A stretch of DNA of 43,115 bases, from assembly GCA_945867435.1 (NCBI GenBank), contig CAMBIK010000006.1, positions 1-43,115 of the forward strand. The letters run 5' to 3'. Source of the DNA: Klebsiella pneumoniae (GTDB lineage: Bacteria > Myxococcota_A > UBA796 > SXON01). The translations under genes were made by a program, and so were the position numbers. The notes under the pieces were generated by a model. The model saw only the letters and a list, made by a program, of their open reading frames with translations, was not told the DNA's origin and made no database searches. This document shows positions 14,550-21,151 of the stretch, one piece after another. The first letter of the stretch is position 1. Each line of letters begins with the position of its first letter.

Positions 14550-17222
14550 TTAGCCTTGCCCCTTCGGCCCTTCCTCCTCCACATACGACCGAACCAAACG
14601 GATGCCTAGGTTAGCGTTGCGCGCCGAGGGTTCGGTGCCGTTGCGGTTGCAGCAGCGCGCTGACCTCGCGTTGCCGGACCAGATGCCGCCGCGCCTCCCG
14701 CGCCGCGCCGCGGGCGAGAGGTCGAGGTCGCCGAGGATCGCTGGGGCGACCACGATGTCGCCGGGTGACTCGGGGCCCTCTCTTCGGTAAAGTTCGGCGC
14801 ACCAGTCTTCGGCGTTGCCGCCGAGACCGCGCACGCCGTAGACGCTCTCATCCACCGGGAACCGCTCGACTGCCACCCACGCTGGCCGCTCGATGTGGCT
14901 GTCGCGCATGCAGCACCAAGACGGATCGAGTACGTCGCCCCAGGGGAAATAGCGGCCATCCACGCCGCGTGCCGCCTTTTCCCACTCCAGTTCGCCCGGC
15001 AGCCGCCAGGGACGCCCGGTGCGCTCGGCCGCCCAGCGGCCGTAGGCGACAGCACACCCCAGGTGCACCATCGTGACTGGGTTTCGGTCCTCCCAGACGT
15101 CTCCTTCGGCGTCGGCGCGGAGCTGGAACTTGCCCGCAGCATCGCGGCCAAGGATCAACGCGCCGTCTTCACCGAGCGTGCCGCCCTTTTCACGCGGTGC
15201 CCAGCGCAGCGCCTCCTGCTCGCGGCCGTGCGCCACGAGATCATCGAGGAACACCAGGTACTCTCCGTTGGTGAGCGGAAAGCGCTTCATCACCATGCCG
15301 GCAGCCCACAGGCGCCGGCGCGGCGTTCCGTCGGTTGCTTCAGCGTCGCCACCGCTCCAGAACCAGCCGGGCGGTACATAGTGGTCGTCGGCGTCGAGCC
15401 CGCCCGCGGGAGGCAGGTGGATGGGATGCGGGTCTCGGGCTTCGGGTGGGACGCCGTCCCAATGCTCGCCGCGGCCGATGGACACCGGGTAGCGTACTTC
15501 CGGCCGGTCGGGGTGGCGGAGCACGCACAAGTAGCTGCCCATCGCGAGCGGCACCGCGCGCAGCGGAGTGACGCCCAGCGAACGCTCGAAGACGGCGATG
15601 AGCCTTCGGTTTTTCAGCACATAGCGGTGCAGGATCACGTCGGCGCCTGGTGGGTCGGTCACCAGAGTGAGCGCCCCGTCGCCCTTGAGGTACGCGGCCC
15701 AGCGCTGCGCCGCTTCTGGAGGGGCGTGGGTTGCGTGTGTTCGCAGCAGGGCTTCTTCTCGCGCCACGGCGCGGTCATCGTGGGCCGCCTCGGCCTCGCG
15801 ATGTGCGTGGGCATGGCGCCCTGCCAGCGCGGCGTGGGCCTCGGGAGTGGCCGGGTCTACTTGGAGTGCTCCGATCAACCGCTGTCCGGCTTCGAGGTCG
15901 AGGGCTTCGACCTGGTGTTCCAAGGCAATGGCCTCGTCTTCTTTGGCCCACCCTTCAGCTTTTTTCTGTTCGGGATCGTAGGGTTGTAGCGAAGCCAGCA
16001 AGGTCACGGCGTCGGCGCGTAGTCCAGCCGCGCGCTCACGCAGCGCCACCGCCTCAGGGCCCAGCGCTGCGGCTTGAGCCACGACCGCCAAGGCTTGCTC
16101 GCGCCGCCGCGACCCTTCCAGCCATGACGTGACCTCGGTGGCAAGCGCGATGGCGTCCCCATGGCGGTCTTCAGGCTGGCGAGCCATCGCCCGGGAGCAC
16201 GCGGCCACCAGCTCTGGCGGCAAATCGTTGAGCGTATCGGCGCGATCCACCGGTTCGGGAGGCCCGTCCAGCACCCTACGCACGACCGCTTGGCCGCTCG
16301 GCCCCTCGTAGGGCGGACGTCCGGCGAGGATCTCGTAGAGCATCGCGCCCAGCGCATAGACGTCGCTGCGGGCGTCGATGCGATCGATCTCGCCGCGTGC
16401 CTGCTCCGGGGGCATATAGGCGGGGGTTCCTGCCACCGCGCCCATGCGCGTCGCCAAGCCGCCGAGCGCCGCGCGATCGGTCACGATCACGCTCAGGTCG
16501 CCCGCCTCCGCCGCGCGGTCCCGCGCTCCCTGTACCTTCGCGAGCCCCCAGTCCACGACGAGCACCTCGCCGAATTCGCCGACCATCACGTTTGCAGGCT
16601 TTAGATCCCGATGCACCACGCCGCGTGAGTGCGCGTAGCCAACCGCTTCGCAGACTTTGCGGAAGGCTTCGACCAGCCGGCGCAGGCCGGCACCCCAGGC
16701 GTCACCCGGCGCGGTGTGCACCTCGGCGATCACATCGCCCAGCGTGCGCCCGCGCACCTCGCGCATGGTGAAGTACACGCGCCCGTCGGGGGTGCGGCCT
16801 AGTTCGTGCACCGGCACGATGCCCGGGTGTTGGAGCTGGGCGGAGCACTGCGCTTCCTCGACGAACCGGGCCAGCACCGCCGGGTGTTGCATCAAGTCAA
16901 CGCGGATCACCTTCATCGCCATGGTTCGGTTCAGGTCGCGGTCCCGCACCCTTCGCACCTCGCCCATCGCGCCTTCGCCCAGGGGGCCGAGGTCTTCATA
17001 GCGGTCGACCCCTGCGACGCTGGTGACGGTGGGCACATCCTCGTAGTCGCTGTCCAACTGCAACGTGAGGTTGGAGGCGACCGCTAAAGATCCATCGTCC
17101 AGTGGGGAGCTCGGCAGCTTACTGGCGGGCGACCTGTGCGACAGAAGCCGCTCCAACTCGCGGGCCTGCGCGTCGGACAGGCCGGTCGTGCGAATGAAGT
17201 CGCTGAGTGCGCGGGGCAACAT
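14550..17222 (-). CDS. Hanks-type serine/threonine kinase fused to PEGA and sulfatase-modifying-factor-like domains
   Basis: An 890-residue cytoplasmic multidomain kinase. The ATG at 17222 is chosen because AGGAGAA lies 5-12 bp upstream; the frame extends to 17432 but is Arg/Pro-rich and unlike kinases. An N-terminal region (1-70) precedes the kinase domain (about 73-370): Gly loop GEGAMGEV at 82-89, Lys104, catalytic loop HRDLKPAN at 204-211, Asp224 in a DWG instead of DFG, and PPE at 271-273. Residues 370-510 are charged and helical, probably coiled coil. A PEGA-like module spans about 517-585 (ALTLVTDPPGADVILHRY). Residues 615-880 match the FGE/SUMF1 fold (WRLPGELEWEKAARG, GLGGNAEDWCAELY, IRLVRSY). 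The paired Cys857-Cys858 (ARCCNRNG) does not fit the separated catalytic cysteines of true formylglycine generators, so this domain is probably a binding module. Confidence 0.93.
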   Translation of the reverse strand: MLPRALSDFIRTTGLSDAQARELERLLSHRSPASKLPSSPLDDGSLAVASNLTLQLDSDYEDVPTVTSVAGVDRYEDLGPLGEGAMGEVRRVRDRDLNRTMAMKVIRVDLMQHPAVLARFVEEAQCSAQLQHPGIVPVHELGRTPDGRVYFTMREVRGRTLGDVIAEVHTAPGDAWGAGLRRLVEAFRKVCEAVGYAHSRGVVHRDLKPANVMVGEFGEVLVVDWGLAKVQGARDRAAEAGDLSVIVTDRAALGGLATRMGAVAGTPAYMPPEQARGEIDRIDARSDVYALGAMLYEILAGRPPYEGPSGQAVVRRVLDGPPEPVDRADTLNDLPPELVAACSRAMARQPEDRHGDAIALATEVTSWLEGSRRREQALAVVAQAAALGPEAVALRERAAGLRADAVTLLASLQPYDPEQKKAEGWAKEDEAIALEHQVEALDLEAGQRLIGALQVDPATPEAHAALAGRHAHAHREAEAAHDDRAVAREEALLRTHATHAPPEAAQRWAAYLKGDGALTLVTDPPGADVILHRYVLKNRRLIAVFERSLGVTPLRAVPLAMGSYLCVLRHPDRPEVRYPVSIGRGEHWDGVPPEARDPHPIHLPPAGGLDADDHYVPPGWFWSGGDAEATDGTPRRRLWAAGMVMKRFPLTNGEYLVFLDDLVAHGREQEALRWAPREKGGTLGEDGALILGRDAAGKFQLRADAEGDVWEDRNPVTMVHLGCAVAYGRWAAERTGRPWRLPGELEWEKAARGVDGRYFPWGDVLDPSWCCMRDSHIERPAWVAVERFPVDESVYGVRGLGGNAEDWCAELYRREGPESPGDIVVAPAILGDLDLSPAARRGRRGGIWSGNARSARCCNRNGTEPSARNANLGIRLVRSYVEEEGPKGQG

Positions 17223-17227
17223 GCGGG

Positions 17228-17234
17228 TTCTCCT
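17228..17234 (-). promoter_or_regulatory. Ribosome binding site for the multidomain kinase
   Basis: On the minus strand this reads AGGAGAA, five bases before the ATG at 17222. It decides the start against in-frame codons up to 210 bp further upstream. Confidence 0.7.
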
Positions 17235-17244
17235 ACAGGCGCAC

Positions 17245-17290
17245 CGTGGTGATGACCACGATGGAGTCGGTGGCGGGGATTCATGCCCCG
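17245..17290 (-). promoter_or_regulatory. Two small inverted repeats in the kinase leader
   Basis: CGTGGT-GATG-ACCACG (17245-17260, perfect 6 bp stem) and CGGGG-ATTCATG-CCCCG (17274-17290, 5 bp stem) lie 23 and 52 bp upstream of the kinase start, within the 256 bp between the kinase and the preceding minus-strand gene. They could be an operator or leader hairpins; nothing else is recognisable in that spacer. Their significance is unproven in so GC-rich a region. Confidence 0.3.
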
Positions 17291-17478
17291 TACCGAGGGA
17301 CGGACGACCGGCCAGGCTACCCCCCGGCTGGGAGGTGGCGCAAGGCGTGTGCGCCCGAAAAGGGCGCCGAGTGTACCGCCCCCGCTGGAGCTTGACTCTT
17401 CCCGCGGGGTGGGCGCGCTGCCTCATGACCACCTCGGCAAGCTCCAGGTAGCTCCCGCCGCTGTCGCCGTCTCTTCGC

Positions 17479-18213
17479 TCAGCCCGCCTCTCCGCGCAGC
17501 CGAACGATCAAGGGAAGCGCATTGGGCCCCTCGGGGGTGGCGAGGGCGAGATCCACCGCGCTCGCCGCGCGGCCGATCTCGGCGGCCTCGCGTGGATTGG
17601 CAGCGAACAACCGTGCCCACGCTCGGTCCACCGCTTCCGCCAAATCAAGGCGAATGGAGCTGGCGTCCTGTGAAGCCGCGATGCGCTTCTCCAACTCCAG
17701 GAGCGCGGTTTCGGGTCCCTCCGTTCGTGCGGTGCGGGACCAGGCCTGCCACGCGCCGATCGCGCTCGCCGCCCTTCGAGCCGGCCCGATGCGTCGGCTC
17801 TGGCGAATCAGGGAGAAGAGGGCCGTGACGCCGAGACCCGCGATCACCGCGATGTTCAAGGCCGGGATTTCGGTTGGCACGAAGATCGGCAGTTGTGCGA
17901 GCCCCCCCGCCACCATCGCCGGAAGGAACGTGGGGAGGGGCGCCCCCGTACCTACGACCTCGGCCTTGAGCCCGGCTCGTTCGGCCTGGGCAAGCAGGCG
18001 GGCACCTCGGTCGGGCGCGGACACGGCAGCCCACAGCCAGCGGCCGGGACGGGTAGCTGCCCGCTCCACATCCCGCAGCGGGGTCCCGCTCCGCAGCGCG
18101 ACGCAACGAAGCAATGCCGTATTCTCTGCGGACAACGTGACAATCACCAAGGCCGGCGGCACGGCGAAACCCGCGGGGCGCGACCCCAGGCGGCCACCCG
18201 GTGCCAGCTCCAT
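17479..18213 (-). CDS. Membrane protein with possible L7/L12-like N-terminal fold, unknown function
   Basis: A 244-residue protein. The ATG at 18213 is fixed by GGAGGA 3-8 bp upstream, and the preceding gene's TAA overlaps it (TAATG). Residues 20-90 follow a beta-alpha-beta-alpha-beta pattern (PALVIVTLSAENTALLRC, GTPLRDVERAATR, RGARLLAQAERAGLKAEVV). This resembles the ribosomal protein bL12 C-terminal domain in length and hydrophobic rhythm, which is my inference only. Two hydrophobic helices follow at about 98-116 and 117-136 (PTEIPALNIAVIAGLGVTAL). The rest is a helical, charged cytoplasmic region. It is the third gene of the operon with two lipoproteins. Confidence 0.75.
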   Translation of the reverse strand: MELAPGGRLGSRPAGFAVPPALVIVTLSAENTALLRCVALRSGTPLRDVERAATRPGRWLWAAVSAPDRGARLLAQAERAGLKAEVVGTGAPLPTFLPAMVAGGLAQLPIFVPTEIPALNIAVIAGLGVTALFSLIRQSRRIGPARRAASAIGAWQAWSRTARTEGPETALLELEKRIAASQDASSIRLDLAEAVDRAWARLFAANPREAAEIGRAASAVDLALATPEGPNALPLIVRLRGEAG

Positions 18214-19052
18214 TATTCCTCCAAGCAATCCAGGCGGATCCAGCATTCCATCACCTGGCGGAAGCTGTCCGCGCTCTCGGTGAGGGTCTCGGCGTGGTCG
18301 GCATTGGGATTGAGCAGGAGCCGCTTGGTTGTTGCCGCTGCGGCCTCGAAAACCAGGTCGGCGTGTTCGGGCTGAATGTAGGTGTCTTCGGCCCCGTGAC
18401 TGACCAGGTAGGGGATGGTGGTCGGCATGGCGGCGACAGTGGCCACGTTGTCGAAGTTGTTCTCGAAGAACCAGCCGCTTGGCAGATCCAGGGTGGTGCC
18501 ATCGTCCAATATCTTCTGTGTGCTGGCGAACATGTCCTGGGTGATGAGCACGCGCGGAGGGGTCTCTTTGAGGTTGTGGATCGACACGAAGCCGCCCAAC
18601 GAGAGCCCGATAAACACTAGTTCCGCGCTGGAACGGTCGGTGGTGGCCATCACCTGGGCCACGGCCGCCGCGCCATCTTCGATGACGCCCTCAAAGTCGG
18701 GCTCGCCGGCAGACCGCCCGTAGCCGCGGTAGTCGAAGATGAAGACCTCGTACCCGCTCTCCCAGTAGAACTCGACGTCGGCCCAATATCCATCGATGTT
18801 CGAGCCGTTCCCGTGGAAGTACACCACGACGTCACGATCCGCCCGGCCCTCCCCTGGTTCGCATTCGGAGGCGTCTGCCGCTTGGTGAGCCCAGGCGCCG
18901 TACAGGGTGCCGGCCTTGCCATCGAAGGCCACCAGCTCCTGGCACGCCGCGGGGATCACGTCGCCGCCCAGTGAGTAGGCGTCGGCAACCTCGGGGTTGA
19001 AGAAGAATCCGTCGAGCCGGTAGCAGCCGGACAGCAGCAGCATGAACGTCAT
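18213..19052 (-). CDS. Secreted alpha/beta-hydrolase lipoprotein (serine esterase/acyl hydrolase type)
   Basis: A 279-residue predicted lipoprotein. ATG 19052 gives MTFMLLLSGC, a nine-residue uncharged leader, with GGAGGT six bases upstream. The hydrolase fold is complete: VVVYFHGNGSNIDGYW near the oxyanion strand, FDYRGYGRSAGEPDF, nucleophile Ser in IGLSLGGFVSI, acid Asp in GAEDTYIQPEHA, and His in NADHAETL. This is the ABHD13/BEM46-like group acting on small esters or acyl chains; substrate unknown. Two cysteines near the C-terminus (MECWIRLDCLEE) may pair. The start overlaps the stop of the upstream barrel lipoprotein (ATGA) and its stop overlaps the next gene, so it is the middle gene of a coupled trio. 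Confidence 0.88.
   Translation of the reverse strand: MTFMLLLSGCYRLDGFFFNPEVADAYSLGGDVIPAACQELVAFDGKAGTLYGAWAHQAADASECEPGEGRADRDVVVYFHGNGSNIDGYWADVEFYWESGYEVFIFDYRGYGRSAGEPDFEGVIEDGAAAVAQVMATTDRSSAELVFIGLSLGGFVSIHNLKETPPRVLITQDMFASTQKILDDGTTLDLPSGWFFENNFDNVATVAAMPTTIPYLVSHGAEDTYIQPEHADLVFEAAAATTKRLLLNPNADHAETLTESADSFRQVMECWIRLDCLEE
18217..18222 (-). promoter_or_regulatory. Strong ribosome binding site at the TAATG junction
   Basis: GGAGGA on the minus strand, three bases before the ATG at 18213, inside the 3' end of the upstream hydrolase gene. It selects 18213 over the in-frame codon at 18246. Confidence 0.75.
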
Positions 19053-19720
19053 TCGCCACCTCCATCGAAGGTGAATCCATACGCAACCTGGAATTCCACG
19101 GCGCCGAGGGAGCCGGGCGAGTAGTACACGGGCACGATGGGCACGGCGGATTCCCAGGGGTCGAGCCACTTCAGTTCGAGGTCCACGTGACTTCGCCCCA
19201 CACCGAAGCGGTTGCCGAGGATGAGCCCAGCGATTCCGCTGAACTCTTCTCCGGGTTCGACGAAGCCGGTGACCCCCGTGTAGGCGGTGTGCTCGCCTCC
19301 CTTGCCGTAGTCCCAACCCGCAAGAAGCGTAGGTTGAACGAACACCCGGAAGCCTCCTTCCGGGGCGCGGTCGGGGTCGAGATCGCCGGCCGCGCCGATG
19401 ATCGTCAGGTCGGCCATCACGCGCGGTCGGGCGTTTTCGGGTGCCACAAGTTGTTGCGATGCGCCGACTTCACCCGCGCCGATGCCGAACATCAGCGCCG
19501 CGGTCGGGTGGAAGGCGGCGTGGATGTCGGTGGTGGCGGTGGCGCCGATGGTCACGCCCGCTGTCGTGAGCGGGATCGGGATGGGGGCACCGAACACCTC
19601 GGTGATCGGTCCGCCGAGCGAAAGTGCCACCCCCACGTTTCCTGCGCCGATGGGGCGGATTCCGTGCGTCGTGGAGCAGCCGAGCGCGAGGCAGAGCCCC
19701 GCCAGAACCGTGCGTTGCAT
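19049..19720 (-). CDS. Beta-rich outer-membrane-type lipoprotein, unknown function
   Basis: A 223-residue predicted lipoprotein starting at ATG 19720, with signal MQRTVLAGLCLALGC: a normal Arg-containing n-region and lipobox LALGC. The mature part shows alternating hydrophobic strands with aromatic ends (GVALSLGGPITEVFG, AGVTIGATATTDIHAAF, GFRVFVQPTLLAGWDYG, VDLELKWLDPW, AVEFQVAYGFTFDGG). This suggests a small beta-barrel or beta-sandwich like other myxobacterial outer-membrane proteins. It is the first gene of the coupled three-gene operon; its promoter must lie in the 45 bp shared with the divergent acyltransferase gene. Confidence 0.75.
   Translation of the reverse strand: MQRTVLAGLCLALGCSTTHGIRPIGAGNVGVALSLGGPITEVFGAPIPIPLTTAGVTIGATATTDIHAAFHPTAALMFGIGAGEVGASQQLVAPENARPRVMADLTIIGAAGDLDPDRAPEGGFRVFVQPTLLAGWDYGKGGEHTAYTGVTGFVEPGEEFSGIAGLILGNRFGVGRSHVDLELKWLDPWESAVPIVPVYYSPGSLGAVEFQVAYGFTFDGGGE
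19058..19063 (-). promoter_or_regulatory. Ribosome binding site for the hydrolase lipoprotein
   Basis: GGAGGT on the minus strand, five bases before the ATG at 19052. It supports the very short leader peptide over any longer N-terminal extension. Confidence 0.7.
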
Positions 19721-19765
19721 GGCGGCTGCTAACCCGCAGCGAACGTGTCGGGGTAGGTTGCCCTC

Positions 19766-20338
19766 ATGGTGGGTTGGTTGATCAGCGTGGGCGTGCGTCT
19801 GCTCGCCGCAACGTGGCGTGTGCAACGCCCGGAGTGGCCGGTAAAGGGTCCTTGCGTCGTGGCACTTTGGCACGGGCAACAGCTGCCGATGATCGCGTTG
19901 CACCGGGGGCGGCCCTTCGTCGCGATGATCAGCCTTTCCCGCGATGGCGGCCTCCTGGCGCGCGTGCTCGGGCACCTTGGTTACGAGGTGCTCCGCGGGT
20001 CCACGTCTCGCGGGGGGCGTGAGGCGCTCATGCAGAGCCTGCTTGCGCTACGCGAGGGAAAATGCCCGGTTTTGGCCGTGGATGGGCCGCGCGGCCCCGC
20101 CGGAAGCGTCGCCCCTGGAGCTGCGGCTCTCGCGAAGGCCGCGCATGTGCCCGTGGTTTTCGGCCGTGTCGTGGCGGCGGGATGGCGGGCTCGAAGCTGG
20201 GATCGCTTTCTCGTTCCGTGGCCTTGTGCCCGCGTGGTGGTCGAGTACGGCGTGTGGACGGAAGGCGAGGGCACGCTGGAAGAGGCGATGGCCCCTTTTC
20301 ACGAAGTCGATGCCGACGGCGCTGAGCGTGGTACTTAG
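19766..20338 (+). CDS. LPLAT-family acyltransferase-like protein (DUF374)
   Basis: A 190-residue protein matching the DUF374 branch of lysophospholipid acyltransferases, which is often found with lipid A or LPS genes. The active-site-like motif is LWHGQQLPMI, followed by ISLSRDGGLLARVLGHLGYE, RGSTSRGG and VDGPRGPAGSVAPGAAALAK, which are signature segments of the family. The N-terminus (WLISVGVRLLAATWRV) is amphipathic or membrane-associated. The expected reaction is acyl transfer at the inner membrane; the substrate is not proven for DUF374. ATG at 19766 lies 45 bp from the divergent lipoprotein start, and the methyltransferase follows 9 bp after the stop. Confidence 0.88.
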   Translation: MVGWLISVGVRLLAATWRVQRPEWPVKGPCVVALWHGQQLPMIALHRGRPFVAMISLSRDGGLLARVLGHLGYEVLRGSTSRGGREALMQSLLALREGKCPVLAVDGPRGPAGSVAPGAAALAKAAHVPVVFGRVVAAGWRARSWDRFLVPWPCARVVVEYGVWTEGEGTLEEAMAPFHEVDADGAERGT

Positions 20339-20347
20339 CCGGTCCAC

Positions 20348-21151
20348 ATGCCTTCCTCTTCTGCTGCGGCCCCCTCCTGGTGGGCGCTTCGCTTCGAAGC
20401 GCTCGCTGCGCTCGACCCCGCGCTTCTGGGGTCGATCGATGATCGTACCGTGGCAGAAGCGGCTTTTATAGAGGTTCTTGCCGAGCTCGGCCCTGGCAAA
20501 AGGATCCTGGATGTCGGCTGTGGGACCGGTCGGCACGCCATCGCGTTGGCAGAGAGTGGGTACGCGGTCACCGGGGTCGACCTCTCCCCGCGAATTCTGC
20601 GCTTGGCTCGGCAAACGTGGGAGTCCCGAAATCCCTCTTCGAAGGGCCCGACATGGATGCCGGGGGACATGCGGTGGCTGCCCAGTTGCGGCCAGTTCGA
20701 TGCCGCGCTCCTCCTGGATGGAGCGTTCGGCCTGTTCGAGGAAGACAGCGAACACCAGAAGCTGCTCGCCTCGATCGCAGAGCACCTGGATCCTGGCGGT
20801 TGTCTGGTGATCCAGGCGCCGAATCCCTATCATTGGGCGGCTCGCGGCCGCAGCCAGCACTCCCCCCCCGGCGCACTCGCGGAAGGGATGGATGTGATAC
20901 GCACCAGTCGGTTCGACGCCGATGAAGGCAGGTTGGAGGAACGATTTATTGCGTTCCGCGATGGGAAACGCTTCGAGGTCCCTCTCTCCAGCCTGCGCAC
21001 CTACACCCCTCCCGAGCTGGTCGCGCTGCTCCACGGCACCGGCTTCGACGCCGTCGAGGTCTATGGCAGCGAAGGGTGGGCGGTGCCGGAAGATCCCGGA
21101 CCCGTCCATGCGACCGACAGCGTGTGGCTGTGGGTCCGCGCCTCCCTGTGA
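20348..21151 (+). CDS. Class I SAM-dependent methyltransferase
   Basis: A cytoplasmic 267-residue methyltransferase. Motif I is RILDVGCGTGRHAIAL at about 52-67, motif II TGVDLSPRIL, a motif IV-like region ALLLDGAFGLFEED, and LDPGGCLVIQAPNPYHW before the late strands. The C-terminal FIAFRDGKRFEVPLSSLRTYTPPELVALL is the substrate-binding cap region seen in methyltransferase families 11 and 25. The acceptor cannot be told from sequence. It follows the acyltransferase by 9 bp, and its stop overlaps the phosphatase start (GTGA), so all three form a likely operon. Confidence 0.9.
   Translation: MPSSSAAAPSWWALRFEALAALDPALLGSIDDRTVAEAAFIEVLAELGPGKRILDVGCGTGRHAIALAESGYAVTGVDLSPRILRLARQTWESRNPSSKGPTWMPGDMRWLPSCGQFDAALLLDGAFGLFEEDSEHQKLLASIAEHLDPGGCLVIQAPNPYHWAARGRSQHSPPGALAEGMDVIRTSRFDADEGRLEERFIAFRDGKRFEVPLSSLRTYTPPELVALLHGTGFDAVEVYGSEGWAVPEDPGPVHATDSVWLWVRASL

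Noticed and set aside
14895-15989. Plus-strand frame antisense to the kinase
   Set aside because: The minus-strand kinase has conserved catalytic and FGE-like motifs; this frame is a complement artefact of GC-rich coding.
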